Assembly (NCBI RefSeq): GCF_022811605.1
Contig: NZ_CP094533.1
Span: forward strand, 496,001 to 560,000
Direction of reading: 5' to 3'
DNA from: Agromyces soli
Lineage (GTDB): Bacteria > Actinomycetota > Actinomycetes > Actinomycetales > Microbacteriaceae
DNA length: 64,000 nucleotides
Both the position numbers and the translations under genes were made by a program. Position 1 is the first letter of the stretch. Each line of letters begins with the position of its first letter. This document shows positions 1 through 9,763 of this stretch, in pieces. The notes under the pieces are model-generated. The model saw nothing but the letters and a program-made list of their open reading frames with translations, searched no databases and had not been told where the DNA came from.

Positions 1-1113
1 CTGACCCTCGCGACGACCCTCGGCTTCGTGATCTCGCGTCGCCTGGGCCTGCGTGCGAAGCTCATGGCCGCGAGCGACACCAACCCCTCGCGCCTGCACG
101 TCGGCCCCGTGGCCGAGCGCCAGGCGATCCGCCTCGGCGAGGTCGGCGGGCTGCTCTTCACCGTCGCCGTCAGCGCCCTCGTCATCGAGGCGGCGCTCGC
201 GATCGGTCTCATGCCGAGCATGCTCGCCGCGGGATACGACGTCGGCCACTCGATCTGGTACAGCCTGTACTACTCGGCGATGGCGTTCACGAACACCGGC
301 TTCTCGCCGAACCCGGGAGGGCTCTCGCCCTTCGAGCACGACTACTGGATGCAGTCGCTGCTCATGGCCGGCGTGTTCCTCGGCAGCCTCGGCTTCCCGG
401 TGATCTTCGCGCTCGCGAAGGCCTGGCGCACCCCGCGCAAGTGGAGCGTGCACGTGAAGCTCACGCTCACGACCACCGTGATCCTGTTCATCGCGGGCGC
501 GGCGATGTTCATCCTGCTCGAGCACGCCAACCCGAAGACCTACGGCCACCTCGACGCCGGCCCGACGATCTTCCAGTCGTTCTTCATGTCGGCGATGACG
601 CGATCCGGCGGCTTCGCGACCGTCGACATGCACGACCTGTACGGCTCCAGCCAGCTCGTCAGCAGCATGCTGATGTTCATCGGCGGCGGCTCCGCGTCCA
701 CCGCGGGCGGCATCAAGGTGACGACGCTCGCGGTGCTGTTCCTCGCGGCGGTCGCCGAGGCGCGCGGCGCCCCTTCGATGGAGGCGTTCGGCCGGCGCAT
801 CCCGCGCGACATGCTGCGCCTGTCGGTCTCGGTCGTGCTCTGGGGCGCGACGATCGTCGCCGCGGCGTCCATCGCGATCCTGCAGATCACGAAGGCGCCG
901 TTCGAGAACGTGCTCTTCGACGTCATCTCGGCCTTCGCCACCTGCGGGCTGTCGACCGGGCTCACCGCCGACCTGCCGCCGGAGGGCGTGTACGTCATGG
1001 CGGGCACGATGTTCATGGGACGCGTCGGCACCGTCACGCTCGCCGCGGCGCTCGCCGCGAGCACCCGCCGGCAGCTGTTCAAACGACCGGAAGAGAGGCC
1101 CATCGTTGGTTGA
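1..1113 (+). CDS. TrkH/KtrB-family potassium channel subunit, 5' end outside window
   Basis: Membrane subunit of a Trk/Ktr K+ uptake system. The reading frame is open from base 1, so the N-terminus lies upstream; about 370 of an expected ~450 residues are visible. The last three pore-loop filters of the family can be read: FTNTGFS, MTRSGGFATVD and FATCGLSTG, followed by the final membrane segment with MFMGRVGTVTLA. Multiple hydrophobic helices separate them. The stop overlaps the TTG start of the RCK gene by 8 bp, the usual ktrB-ktrA coupling. Whether to name it ktrB or trkH cannot be decided from this fragment. Confidence 0.93.
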   Translation: MTLATTLGFVISRRLGLRAKLMAASDTNPSRLHVGPVAERQAIRLGEVGGLLFTVAVSALVIEAALAIGLMPSMLAAGYDVGHSIWYSLYYSAMAFTNTGFSPNPGGLSPFEHDYWMQSLLMAGVFLGSLGFPVIFALAKAWRTPRKWSVHVKLTLTTTVILFIAGAAMFILLEHANPKTYGHLDAGPTIFQSFFMSAMTRSGGFATVDMHDLYGSSQLVSSMLMFIGGGSASTAGGIKVTTLAVLFLAAVAEARGAPSMEAFGRRIPRDMLRLSVSVVLWGATIVAAASIAILQITKAPFENVLFDVISAFATCGLSTGLTADLPPEGVYVMAGTMFMGRVGTVTLAAALAASTRRQLFKRPEERPIVG

Positions 1114-1774
1114 TCGCATCAAGCACAACGCCCCCGTCCTCGTGATCGGGCTCGGCCGCTTCGGCGCCGCGACCGCGGGGCAGCTCGACCGGCTCGGCCG
1201 CGAGGTGCTCGCCGTCGACACCGACGAGTCGCTCGTGCAGAAGTGGGCCGAGCGGGTCACGCATGCCGTCGTCGCCGACGCGAAGAACATCGACGCGCTG
1301 AAGCAGATCGGCGCCCAGGACTTCTCGACGGCGGTCTGCGCGGTCGGCTCCTCGATCGAGGCGTCCGTGCTCATCACGGCGAACCTCGTCGACCTCGGCG
1401 TGCCGCAGATCTGGGCGAAGGCGATCTCCGCCTCGCACGGCAAGATCCTGCAGCGCATCGGCGCGAACCACGTCATCTACCCGGAGCGGGAGGCCGGCGA
1501 GCGCACCGCGCACCTCGTCAGCGGGCGGATGCTCGACTTCATCGAGTTCGACGACGACTTCGCGCTCGTGAAGATGTACCCGCCGAAGCCGATCCGCGGC
1601 AAGAACCTGACCGAGTCCGGCGTGCGCACCAAGCACAACGTCACAGTCGTCGGCGTGAAGAGCCCGGGCAAGCCGTTCACCTACGCGACGGAGAAGACCG
1701 TGGTGTCGAACCACGACCTCATCATCGTCACCGGCACGGAAAGCGACATCGAGAAGTTCGCGGCGCTCGAGTAG
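1106..1774 (+). CDS. TrkA/KtrA-family RCK regulatory subunit
   Basis: Cytoplasmic gating ring of the K+ channel encoded just upstream. The 222-residue protein has an N-terminal Rossmann fold (VLVIGLGRFG, residues ~9-18, with acidic VDTDE ending the second strand) for NAD(H)/ATP/ADP and a C-terminal RCK_C domain with ligand-binding features (residues ~135-222). The length is typical for KtrA/KtrC. The start is TTG at 1106 because translation overlaps the channel gene by 8 bp and MVDRIKHN leads directly into the Rossmann strand. It is probably co-translated with the channel gene. Confidence 0.93.
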   Translation: MVDRIKHNAPVLVIGLGRFGAATAGQLDRLGREVLAVDTDESLVQKWAERVTHAVVADAKNIDALKQIGAQDFSTAVCAVGSSIEASVLITANLVDLGVPQIWAKAISASHGKILQRIGANHVIYPEREAGERTAHLVSGRMLDFIEFDDDFALVKMYPPKPIRGKNLTESGVRTKHNVTVVGVKSPGKPFTYATEKTVVSNHDLIIVTGTESDIEKFAALE

Positions 1775-1833
1775 GCGGGCGCGGCCTGCCGGCACGGCGG
1801 GCCCGGCGGCCCGTAAGGATTCCGTTAGGAAGA

Positions 1834-1862
1834 TTCACGAATTCGTGAAATCGGCGTAGCGT
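1834..1862 (+). promoter_or_regulatory. promoter with palindromic operator over -35, leaderless ABC operon
   Basis: A perfect 16-bp palindrome TTCACGAATTCGTGAA occupies 1834-1849. Its first six bases (TTCACG) are exactly 17 bp before TAGCGT (1857-1862), a plausible -10, and the ATG at 1870 is 7 nt after it, so the transcript is probably leaderless. A repressor bound to the palindrome would cover the -35. The MarR/GbsR-type gene at the end of the same operon is the obvious candidate; that link is inference. Confidence 0.6.
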
Positions 1863-1869
1863 CGCGCGC

Positions 1870-2886
1870 ATGACCACCGTCATCCGCACCAGCGACCTCG
1901 TGAAGCGCTACGGCCGCACCCGCGCCCTCGACGGGCTCGACCTCCAGGTCGACGCCGGCCAGGTGCACGGATTCCTCGGCCCGAACGGCGCGGGGAAGTC
2001 CACGACCATCCGCATCCTGCTCGGCCTCGCCCGCGCGAGCTCCGGGGTGGCGAGCGTCTTCGACGCGCACCCCTGGCGCGACGCCGTCGCCCTGCACCGG
2101 CGGATCGCCTACGTGCCCGGCGACGTGAGCGTCTGGCCGAACCTCTCCGGCGGGGAGGCGATCGACTTCCTCGCCCGGCTGCGCGGGGCCGCGCACCGCG
2201 ACGCCGGCTACCGGGCCGAGAAGGCTCGCCTCGTCGAGGCCTTCCAGTTCGACCCGCGCAAGAAGGGCCGCGCGTACTCGAAGGGCAACCGGCAGAAGGT
2301 CGCGCTCATCGCGGCGTTCGCGGTGCCCGCCGAGCTGTACATCCTCGACGAGCCGACGAGCGGCCTCGACCCGCTGATGGAGCTCGTGTTCCGGCGGGAG
2401 ATCGCGCGCGTGCGCGCCGCCGGCGCGACGGTGCTGCTGTCGAGCCACATCCTGTCCGAGGTCGAGCAGCTGTGCGACCGGGTGTCGATCATCCGGGCGG
2501 GCCGCGTCGTCGAGAGCGGCACCCTCGCCGAGCTCCGCCACCTCACCCGCACCGAGGTGTCGTTCGACGCGGGGAACGGTGCGGGTGCGGCGGACGGAGC
2601 GGATGCCTCGGACGGGGCGGATGCCTCGGCCGACGCCGCGTTCGCCGGCCTCACCGGCATCCACGACGCCGCCGTCGCCGACGGACGGGCCCGGTTCACC
2701 GTCGACAGCGACCGCGTCGCCGGCATCCTGCCCGCCCTCGCGAGCCGGAACGTGCGCGGCCTGCGCATCGAGCCGCCCTCGCTCGAGGAGCTGTTCCTGC
2801 GGCACTACGGCGACGAGATCGGCGACGGTGCCGGCGAGGCATCCGCCGCCGCTTCAGCGCACACCCGGGAGGGGGCCCGGCGATGA
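1870..2886 (+). CDS. ABC exporter ATP-binding protein
   Basis: ATPase of a drug/antibiotic-type ABC-2 exporter. Walker A is GPNGAGKST (residues ~38-46), Walker B LYILDEPTSGLDP and the H-loop SSHILSEVEQLC. The signature is the degenerate YSKGNRQK rather than LSGGQ, as in many single-subunit ABC-2 drug exporters. An Asp/Ala/Gly-rich low-complexity insert (residues ~235-260) precedes the C-terminal regulatory domain. The stop overlaps the permease start by 4 bp (ATGA). First gene of an ATPase-permease-regulator operon with an operator over its promoter. The substrate is not deducible. Confidence 0.9.
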   Translation: MTTVIRTSDLVKRYGRTRALDGLDLQVDAGQVHGFLGPNGAGKSTTIRILLGLARASSGVASVFDAHPWRDAVALHRRIAYVPGDVSVWPNLSGGEAIDFLARLRGAAHRDAGYRAEKARLVEAFQFDPRKKGRAYSKGNRQKVALIAAFAVPAELYILDEPTSGLDPLMELVFRREIARVRAAGATVLLSSHILSEVEQLCDRVSIIRAGRVVESGTLAELRHLTRTEVSFDAGNGAGAADGADASDGADASADAAFAGLTGIHDAAVADGRARFTVDSDRVAGILPALASRNVRGLRIEPPSLEELFLRHYGDEIGDGAGEASAAASAHTREGARR

Positions 2887-4502
2887 GCACCCTCGGCGCG
2901 CTGCTCGGCCAGCGCCTGCGCCGCGACCGCTGGCAGCTGGTGCTCTGGGTCGGCGGCACCGCGCTGCTCGCGATCGCGGCCGTCGGCGGCGTGCAGCAGT
3001 CCTACGGCACCGAGGCCGACCGGCAGGAGGTGCTCGCCGCCGTCGCCGCGAACCCCGTGATCATGCTCTTCCGCGGGCTGCCGTCGGGCGCGGAGCTCGA
3101 CGCCTTCACCCTGTTCCTGATCCTGCCGTTCCTCGCGATGATGGCGGCGTTCATGTCGAGCTTCCTCGCCGTGCGGCACACCCGCATGGACGAGGAACTG
3201 GGCCGGGCGGAGCTCGTCGCCGCGACCCCGGCCGGCCGCACCGCACCCCTCGTCGCGACGGTGCTGCACGGCGTCGGCGCGAACCTCGCGCTCGCCGTGC
3301 TCGTCGCTGCCTGCTTCGCCGGGGCGGGCTACGCGCCGCTCGGCTCGATCGTGTCCGGGATCGCCGCGGCCGCCGTGGGCATCGTGTTCCTCGGCGTCGG
3401 CCTCGTCGCGGCGCAGCTCATGCGCACCTCGCGCGGGGCGAACTCGCTCGGCGTCTGGGTGCTGCTCGGGACGTTCCTCGCCAGCGGGCTCGGCAATGCC
3501 CTCGGCACGCCAGCGAGCGATCTGCAGCGCATCGAGAGCTCCTGGCTCACCTGGCTCTCGCCGTTCGGCTGGGCCGAGAACGCCCGGCCCTTCGCGGATG
3601 ACGCCTGGGGGCCGCTGGCGCTCTGCGCGGTCGTCGCCGCGGTGCTCACCGCGCTCGCGTTCGCACTGCAACGGCTGCGGGACCTCGACGGCAGCTTCAT
3701 CGCCGAGCGGGCCGGCAGGCTGCAGGCGCCCGCGAGCCTCGGCTCGCCGCTCGGGCTGGTGTGGCGGCTCGCCCGCGGATCGGTGGTCGGCTGGGCGATC
3801 GGCGGCCTCCTCACCGGCGCGCTCGCCACGAGCCTCGGCGCCGTGATCGACCAGATCGGCACGAAGATCCCCGCGGTCGAGGAGCTCTTCGCCGCGCTCT
3901 CGAAGGACGGCAGCCTCGAACAGGGCATGGTCGTGATCTTCTTCACGATCGTCGGAGTGCTCGCCGCGTGCGCCGCTGTGCAGACCGTCACGCGCGCACG
4001 CCAGGAGGAAACGCACGGCACCGCCGAGCAGGTGCTCGCCGCGCCCGTCGGCCGGGTGCGCTGGCTCCTCGCGTTCCTCCTCGTCGGACTGGTCGCGGCG
4101 GCCGTGGTGTGCGCCGCAGCGGTGCTGGGGGCCTGGCTCGGGGTGCAGGCGAAGGGCGCCGACGCCTCGCTCGCCTGGGACGCGCTCGTGGCCGGAGCGG
4201 GGCAGCTCGCGGCGGCGGCGGTGTTCCTGGTACTGACGGCGCTCGTGTTCGTGCTCACCCCTCGGCTGACCATCGCGCTCGGCTGGGTGCTCGTGCTCGT
4301 CGCGCTGCTGCTCGGCATGTTCGGGCCGCTGTTCCAGCTGCCCGACTGGGTGACGAACCTGTCGCCGGTCGCCGTGACTCCGGTCGCCACCGCCGACGGG
4401 GTCGACGTCAAGGGGCTGTGGTGGCTGCTCGCCATCGTCGCCGCGGGCGGTGCGCTCGCCCTCGGCCTGATGCGGCGGCGCGAGCTCGCGGCGGGCGATT
4501 GA
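2883..4502 (+). CDS. ABC exporter permease, polyketide-antibiotic exporter type
   Basis: A 539-residue membrane protein with about 12 hydrophobic segments in two six-helix halves, each opening with a short cytosolic stretch (LGQRLRRDRWQLVLW and LGLVWRLARGSVVGW). This duplicated layout is typical of permeases annotated as polyketide or tetronasin antibiotic exporters. The ATG at 2883 is chosen because it overlaps the ATPase stop by 4 bp; upstream in-frame codons belong to the overlapping ATPase gene. It would form the membrane pore for the ATPase; a role in drug or metabolite efflux is inferred from family and from the adjacent MarR-like regulator. Confidence 0.85.
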   Translation: MSTLGALLGQRLRRDRWQLVLWVGGTALLAIAAVGGVQQSYGTEADRQEVLAAVAANPVIMLFRGLPSGAELDAFTLFLILPFLAMMAAFMSSFLAVRHTRMDEELGRAELVAATPAGRTAPLVATVLHGVGANLALAVLVAACFAGAGYAPLGSIVSGIAAAAVGIVFLGVGLVAAQLMRTSRGANSLGVWVLLGTFLASGLGNALGTPASDLQRIESSWLTWLSPFGWAENARPFADDAWGPLALCAVVAAVLTALAFALQRLRDLDGSFIAERAGRLQAPASLGSPLGLVWRLARGSVVGWAIGGLLTGALATSLGAVIDQIGTKIPAVEELFAALSKDGSLEQGMVVIFFTIVGVLAACAAVQTVTRARQEETHGTAEQVLAAPVGRVRWLLAFLLVGLVAAAVVCAAAVLGAWLGVQAKGADASLAWDALVAGAGQLAAAAVFLVLTALVFVLTPRLTIALGWVLVLVALLLGMFGPLFQLPDWVTNLSPVAVTPVATADGVDVKGLWWLLAIVAAGGALALGLMRRRELAAGD

Positions 4503-4529
4503 GCGACGGATCGACGTGAGGAGGGACGC

Positions 4530-5051
4530 GTGACGGCATCCGAGGATCGCGGCCGGCACCGCGCGATCGCCGCCGCCGAAGAGGGGGCGGCGATGCTCAC
4601 CGCCGCCGGGATGCCGCGGATGCCCTCGCGCGTGCTGATGGCCCTCGTGGCCTCGCCCGCCGAGGGCTCCACGGCCGCCGAGCTCGCCGAGCGGCTCGGC
4701 GTGAGCGCGGCCGCGGTGTCGGGCGCGGTGCGGTACCTGCAGACGGCGCGGATGGCGCAGCGCATCTCGAGCCCGGACAGCCGCCGCGACCGCTACCGCC
4801 TGTTCGACGACACCTGGCACGCCGTGCTCACGAGCGGACTGCCGATCTACTCGCGGCTCGCGGAGCTCATCGACGAGATCGCCGACGCCGCGCACGACGA
4901 CGCCGCTGCCGCGCGCGGCCGGGACATGGCCGGCTTCTTCCGCTTCATGGCGGCGCGGATGCCGGAGCTGCTCGAGGAGTGGGAGCGCGAGCGCGAGGCG
5001 CTGCGCCGCGGGCATGAGGGGCGCGTAGGGAAGCCGCGGACGGGGCGTTAG
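4530..5051 (+). CDS. GbsR/MarR-family transcriptional regulator
   Basis: A 173-residue winged-helix regulator. The DNA-binding helix-turn-helix is GSTAAELAERLGVSAAAVSGAVRYLQ (split here for reference: GSTAAELAERLG then VSAAAVSGAVRYLQ), residues ~48-73, with the wing SPDSRRDRYRL following. The C-terminal half is helical and probably dimerises. GTG start at 4530 follows GAGGAGGGACGC. It is the last gene of the ABC exporter operon, 27 bp after the permease, a common place for the local repressor; the palindrome at 1834-1849 is its likely operator. Confidence 0.82.
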   Translation: MTASEDRGRHRAIAAAEEGAAMLTAAGMPRMPSRVLMALVASPAEGSTAAELAERLGVSAAAVSGAVRYLQTARMAQRISSPDSRRDRYRLFDDTWHAVLTSGLPIYSRLAELIDEIADAAHDDAAAARGRDMAGFFRFMAARMPELLEEWEREREALRRGHEGRVGKPRTGR

Positions 5052-5165
5052 GGAACCGTGAGGACCGGGCCGACGGGCCCCCCGCGGGTGTTGCATCGCA
5101 GGTGCAGCCGAACCGCTGCCCGCCCGCCGCGACCGCGGCAGGCGGCGCCCGAACCTGGAGTCCCC

Positions 5166-5249
5166 GTGCTCGACGTCGTCGCCATCCTCGGCATCCTCGC
5201 CGTGTTCGCGGTCGTCGCCCTCATCGCCAAGGGGGTCGAGAAGCTGTGA
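5166..5249 (+). CDS. 27-aa single-TM peptide preceding kdpF
   Basis: GTG start at 5166, five bases after a GGAG ribosome-binding site, encodes a short peptide with one hydrophobic helix ([18 protein letters not shown]) and a charged end KGVEKL. The stop overlaps the kdpF GTG by 4 bp (GTGA), so it appears translationally coupled into the kdp operon. It is distinct from kdpF, which follows. Similar short ORFs precede kdpF in other Actinobacteria as far as I recall; function is unknown, possibly another small Kdp complex subunit. Confidence 0.6.
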   Translation: MLDVVAILGILAVFAVVALIAKGVEKL

Positions 5250-5335
5250 TCGTCTTCGAGCTCCTCGCCGCCGCGCTGGGCATCGCCGCCATCATCACCC
5301 TCGTCATCGCCCTCGTGAAACCCGAGCGGTTCTGA
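5246..5335 (+). CDS. kdpF: KdpF small subunit of potassium ATPase
   Basis: A 29-residue single-span membrane peptide ending in [11 protein letters not shown]; the V-x-P-E-R-F tail is characteristic of KdpF, which stabilises the KdpABC complex in the membrane. It starts with GTG at 5246, overlapping the preceding peptide by 4 bp, and its TGA shares a base with the kdpA ATG (TGATG). Position, length and tail agree. Confidence 0.88.
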   Translation: MIVFELLAAALGIAAIITLVIALVKPERF

Positions 5336-7008
5336 TGGAGGTGCTCTTCGCCGCCCTGCAGGCGGCCACCCTCGCGCTGATCCTCGCCCTCCTCTACCGC
5401 CCCCTCGGCGACTACCTGGCCCGCACCTACACGAGCGACCGCGACTGGCGCGTGGAGCGCGGCTTCTACCGCCTCATCGGCGTCGACCCGCGCGCCGAGC
5501 AGTCGTGGCCGGCCTACCTCCGCGGCGTGCTCGCCTTCTCGCTCGTGGGCCTGCTGCTGGTCTACGCCCTGCAGCGCGCGCAGGCGGTGCTCCCGTACTC
5601 GCTCGGCCTGCCGGCCGTGCCGGAGGGGCTCGCGTTCAACACCGCGGCCTCCTTCGTCGCCAACACGAACTGGCAGTCGTACTCCCCCGAGCTGACGGTG
5701 GGCTACACCGTGCAGCTCGCCGGGCTCGCCGTGCAGAACTTCGTGTCCGCGGCCGTCGGCATCGCCGTTGCGATCGCGCTCGTGCGCGGCTTCGCCCGGC
5801 ACGGCTCGCCAACGATCGGCAACTTCTGGGTCGACCTCGTGCGCGGCTGCCTGCGCGTGCTGCTGCCGCTCGCAATCGTCGGCGCGATCGTGCTCCTCGC
5901 GGGCGGGGTCGTGCAGAACTTCGCCGGTTTCACCGAGGTGCAGACCCTCTCCGGCGGCAGCCAGCAGCTGCCCGGCGGACCGGTCGCGAGCCAGGAGGTC
6001 ATCAAGCTCCTCGGCACCAACGGCGGCGGATTCTTCAACGCGAACTCGGCGCATCCCTTCGAGAACCCCACCGCGTGGACGAACCTCTTCGAGGTCGTGC
6101 TGATGCTCGCCATCCCGTTCGCGCTGCCGCGCGCCTTCGGTCGCATGGTCGGCTCCAACAAGCAGGGCTCCGCGATCCTCGCGGTGATGGCGACGCTGTT
6201 CGTGCTCTCGCTCGTCGCGCTGAGCGCCCTCGAGGCCGCCGGCCGGGGCACGGCGCCCGAGCTCGCGGGCGGCGCGATGGAGGGCAAGGAGACCCGCTTC
6301 GGCATCTTCGGCTCGGCCCTGTTCGGCACGACCTCGACGCTCACCTCCACGGGCGCCGTGAACTCGATGCACGACTCGTACACCGCCCTCGGCGGCATGC
6401 TGCCGATGCTGAACATGATGCTCGGCGAGGTCGCCCCCGGCGGCGTCGGCTCCGGCCTCTACGGCATGCTCGTGCTCGCCGTGATCGCAGTGTTCATCGC
6501 GGGACTGCTCGTCGGCCGCACGCCCGAGTACCTCGGCAAGAAGATCGGGCCGCGCGAGATCAAGCTCGCGAGCCTCTACATCCTCGTGACGCCGACGCTC
6601 GTGCTCGCGGGCACCGCCCTGAGCTTCGCCCTCCCGGGCGTCCGGGAGGACGTCGAGTCCACCTCGATCTGGAACCCCGGCATCCACGGCATGAGCGAGG
6701 TGCTCTACGCCTTCACGAGCGCGTCGAACAACAACGGCTCGGCCTTCGCCGGGCTCACGGCGAACACCCCGTGGTTCAACGTCGCGCTCGGCGTGGCGAT
6801 GCTGCTCGGCCGCTTCGTGCCGATCGTGCTCGTGCTCGCCCTCGCCGGCTCGCTCGCGGCGCAGCGGAAGGTCCCGGCCACCGCCGGCACTCTGCCGACG
6901 CACCGGCCGCAGTTCGTCGGCCTGCTGCTCGGCGTCACCGTGATCGTCACGGCGCTCACGTACTTCCCCGTGCTCACCCTCGGACCCCTCGCAGAAGGGC
7001 TCAACTGA
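5335..7008 (+). CDS. kdpA: potassium-transporting ATPase subunit KdpA
   Basis: K+-selective channel-like subunit of the Kdp P-type ATPase, a 557-residue polytopic membrane protein of normal family length. Recognisable family blocks are NTNWQSY (residues ~109-115), [21 protein letters not shown] (first filter region; K+ path), [17 protein letters not shown], and the final [13 protein letters not shown] filter. These are selectivity loops related to the Trk/KcsA superfamily. Translation is coupled to kdpF by TGATG. Together with KdpB, C and F it forms the high-affinity, ATP-driven K+ pump. Confidence 0.97.
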   Translation: MEVLFAALQAATLALILALLYRPLGDYLARTYTSDRDWRVERGFYRLIGVDPRAEQSWPAYLRGVLAFSLVGLLLVYALQRAQAVLPYSLGLPAVPEGLAFNTAASFVANTNWQSYSPELTVGYTVQLAGLAVQNFVSAAVGIAVAIALVRGFARHGSPTIGNFWVDLVRGCLRVLLPLAIVGAIVLLAGGVVQNFAGFTEVQTLSGGSQQLPGGPVASQEVIKLLGTNGGGFFNANSAHPFENPTAWTNLFEVVLMLAIPFALPRAFGRMVGSNKQGSAILAVMATLFVLSLVALSALEAAGRGTAPELAGGAMEGKETRFGIFGSALFGTTSTLTSTGAVNSMHDSYTALGGMLPMLNMMLGEVAPGGVGSGLYGMLVLAVIAVFIAGLLVGRTPEYLGKKIGPREIKLASLYILVTPTLVLAGTALSFALPGVREDVESTSIWNPGIHGMSEVLYAFTSASNNNGSAFAGLTANTPWFNVALGVAMLLGRFVPIVLVLALAGSLAAQRKVPATAGTLPTHRPQFVGLLLGVTVIVTALTYFPVLTLGPLAEGLN

Positions 7009-7011
7009 CCC

Positions 7012-9117
7012 ATGTCCCTCATCACCACCGCCCAGCTCGGGCAGGCGCTGCCCGGCGCGCTCCGCAAGCTCGACCCGCGCCGGATGTGGCGCAACCCCGT
7101 CATGCTCATCGTGGAGGTCGGCGCCGTGCTCACCACGGCGCTCGCGATCGCCGAGCCCTTCCTCGGCGGGCCGCAGGCTTCCGGCGGCAGCGCCGTGCCC
7201 TGGTCGTTCACCTGGGCGATCGCGGCCTGGCTCTGGCTGACCGTGCTCTTCGCGAACCTCGCCGAGTCCGTCGCCGAGGGCCGGGGCAAGGCGCAGGCCG
7301 AGTCCCTCCGCCGCACCCGCAGCGACACCGTCGCGCACCGCGTCGAGCGGTACGACGAGGTCGCGGACCCCGGCGCGGAGCGCAGCCGCACGGTCGAGGT
7401 CTCCTCGGCCGCCCTGCAGCTCGGCGACCTCGTCGTCGTCACGGCGGGCGAGCTCATCCCCGGCGACGGCGACATCGTGCACGGCATCGCCTCGGTCGAC
7501 GAGTCGGCGATCACGGGCGAGTCCGCCCCCGTCGTGCGCGAGTCGGGCGGCGACCGCAGCGCGGTGACGGGCGGCACCCGAGTGCTCTCCGACCGGATCG
7601 TCGTGCGCATCACCTCGAAGCCGGGCGAGACCTTCGTCGACCGGATGATCGCCCTCGTCGAGGGGGCCGCCCGGCAGAAGACGCCGAACGAGATCGCGCT
7701 GAACATCCTGCTCGCGAGCCTGTCGATCGTCTTCGTCGTCGTCGTGCTGACGCTCAACCCGATCGCCTCGTACGCGGCATCCCCCGTCTCGATCCCCGTG
7801 CTCGTCGCCCTGCTCGTCTGCCTCATCCCGACGACGATCGGCGCCCTGCTCTCAGCGATCGGCATCGCCGGCATGGACCGGCTCGTGCAGCGCAACGTGC
7901 TCGCCATGTCGGGCCGCGCGGTCGAGGCCGCCGGCGACGTCACCACGCTGCTGCTCGACAAGACCGGCACCATCACCTACGGCAACCGCCGGGCGAGCGC
8001 CTTCGTGCCGCTGCCCCGCGTCGCAGAGTCCGAGCTCGTCCGCGCGGCGGCCCTCGCCTCCCTCGCCGACCCGACGCCCGAGGGCGCCTCGATCGTAGAG
8101 CTGGCGGCGGAGCGCGGCGTCGCCTTCCCCGCCTCAGGCGAGTCGCAGCCGGCCGGCGAGGTCGTGCCGTTCACGGCGCAGACGCGGATGTCGGGGCTCG
8201 ACCTCGCCGACGGGCGGATCGTGCGGAAGGGTGCGGGCTCCGCGGTGCTCGCGTGGGCCGAGGCATCCGGGCGCCAGCCCTCCTCCCTGCTCGCCGAGCT
8301 CGAGGATCGCGTGGAGGCGATCTCGAGCTCCGGCGGCACCCCGCTCGTGGTCGCGGAGCGCGCGCCGGACGGCGCGACCCGTGTGCTCGGCGTCGTGCAC
8401 CTGAAGGACGTCGTGAAGGACGGCCTCGCCGAGCGCTTCGCCGAGCTGCGCTCCATGGGCATCCGCACCGTGATGATCACGGGCGACAACCCGCTCACGG
8501 CCGCCGCGATCGCGAAGGAGGCGGGCGTCGACGACTTCCTCGCCGAGGCGACGCCGGAGGACAAGCTCGCCCTCATCCGCCGCGAACAGGAGGGGGGCAA
8601 CCTCGTCGCGATGACCGGCGACGGCACGAACGACGCGCCCGCGCTCGCACAGGCCGACGTCGGCGTGGCGATGAACACGGGCACCTCCGCGGCGAAGGAG
8701 GCCGGCAACATGGTCGACCTCGACTCCGACCCGACGAAGCTCATCGACATCGTGCGGATCGGCAAGCAGCTGCTCATCACCCGCGGGGCGCTCACGACCT
8801 TCTCGATCGCGAACGACCTGGCGAAGTACTTCGCGATCATCCCGGCGATGTTCGCGGGCGTGTTCCCCGGGCTCGCGGTGCTGAACGTGATGCAGCTGCA
8901 CTCGCCGGCCTCGGCGGTGCTCTCGGCGATCATCTTCAACGCGATCGTGATCGTCTTCCTCATCCCGCTCGCGCTGCGCGGTGTGAAGTACCGGGCGGGC
9001 GGGGCGAGCGCCGTGCTCAGCCGCAACCTGCTCGTGTACGGCCTCGGCGGCATCATCGCGCCATTCATCGGCATCAAGCTGATCGACCTCGTCGTCAGCC
9101 TCATCCCCGGGTTCTGA
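7012..9117 (+). CDS. kdpB: potassium-transporting ATPase ATP-binding subunit KdpB
   Basis: Energising P-type ATPase subunit, 701 residues. The actuator motif TGES ([12 protein letters not shown]), the phosphorylation motif DKTGTIT with acceptor Asp316, and the hinge [19 protein letters not shown] are intact, and membrane helices bracket the cytoplasmic domains as expected. The start ATG is 3 bp after the kdpA stop. It hydrolyses ATP to drive K+ entering through KdpA. Confidence 0.97.
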   Translation: MSLITTAQLGQALPGALRKLDPRRMWRNPVMLIVEVGAVLTTALAIAEPFLGGPQASGGSAVPWSFTWAIAAWLWLTVLFANLAESVAEGRGKAQAESLRRTRSDTVAHRVERYDEVADPGAERSRTVEVSSAALQLGDLVVVTAGELIPGDGDIVHGIASVDESAITGESAPVVRESGGDRSAVTGGTRVLSDRIVVRITSKPGETFVDRMIALVEGAARQKTPNEIALNILLASLSIVFVVVVLTLNPIASYAASPVSIPVLVALLVCLIPTTIGALLSAIGIAGMDRLVQRNVLAMSGRAVEAAGDVTTLLLDKTGTITYGNRRASAFVPLPRVAESELVRAAALASLADPTPEGASIVELAAERGVAFPASGESQPAGEVVPFTAQTRMSGLDLADGRIVRKGAGSAVLAWAEASGRQPSSLLAELEDRVEAISSSGGTPLVVAERAPDGATRVLGVVHLKDVVKDGLAERFAELRSMGIRTVMITGDNPLTAAAIAKEAGVDDFLAEATPEDKLALIRREQEGGNLVAMTGDGTNDAPALAQADVGVAMNTGTSAAKEAGNMVDLDSDPTKLIDIVRIGKQLLITRGALTTFSIANDLAKYFAIIPAMFAGVFPGLAVLNVMQLHSPASAVLSAIIFNAIVIVFLIPLALRGVKYRAGGASAVLSRNLLVYGLGGIIAPFIGIKLIDLVVSLIPGF

Positions 9118-9143
9118 CCCGCCCGGAACGAAAGGACCGTCCC

Positions 9144-9758
9144 ATGAGCACCACCCGCTCCACCCTCCGCACCCACTGGGTCGCGCTCCGCGCGATGCTC
9201 GTGCTGACCCTCCTGCTCGGCGTCGGCTACACCGCCGTCGTCACGGGCATCGGCCAGTTCGCCCTGCCGGCGCAGGCGAACGGCTCGCTCGTGCGCGACG
9301 CCGACGGCGCGGTCGTCGGCTCGGCCCTCGTCGGGCAGTCGTTCGCGGATGCCGAGGGCGCGCCGCTGCCCGAGTGGTTCCAGCCGCGCCCCTCGGCGGC
9401 GGGCGACGGCTACGACGGCGGCGCCTCGAGCGGCAGCAACTTCGGCCCGGAGAACGCGGACCTCGTCGCGGCGATCACCGAGCGGCAGGCCGCGATCGGC
9501 GAGGCCGACGGCGTGGCGCCGGGCGAGATCCCGGTCGACGCGGTGACGGCGTCGGGATCCGGCCTCGACCCGCACATCAGCCCCGCGTACGCCAGGCTGC
9601 AGGTGGCCCGGGTCGCCGAGGCGCGGGGGCTGCCCGAGACCGAGGTGTCGGCGCTCGTCGAGCGCTTCGTGCAGGGCCGCGACGCCGGGTATCTCGGCGA
9701 CCCGACGGTGAACGTGCTGCAGCTGAACCTCGCGCTCGCCGAGTTGGTGGGAGACTGA
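9144..9758 (+). CDS. kdpC: potassium-transporting ATPase subunit KdpC
   Basis: A 204-residue protein with one N-terminal membrane helix (residues ~14-36) and an extracytoplasmic domain. Family motifs include GSALVGQSF, FQPRPSAAGDGYDGGASSGS (KdpC FxxRPS block) with SNFGPEN, ASGSGLDPHISPAYA and LNLALAEL near the end. ATG at 9144 follows GAAAGGA at normal distance; upstream in-frame codons overlap kdpB and are not used. It assembles with KdpA and KdpB. Confidence 0.96.
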   Translation: MSTTRSTLRTHWVALRAMLVLTLLLGVGYTAVVTGIGQFALPAQANGSLVRDADGAVVGSALVGQSFADAEGAPLPEWFQPRPSAAGDGYDGGASSGSNFGPENADLVAAITERQAAIGEADGVAPGEIPVDAVTASGSGLDPHISPAYARLQVARVAEARGLPETEVSALVERFVQGRDAGYLGDPTVNVLQLNLALAELVGD

Positions 9759-9763
9759 CCGGT

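Noticed and set aside
5505-9758. A 1417-residue plus-strand frame crossing kdpA-kdpC
   Set aside because: Shadow frame over kdpA/B; only the final 204 residues from 9144 are KdpC.
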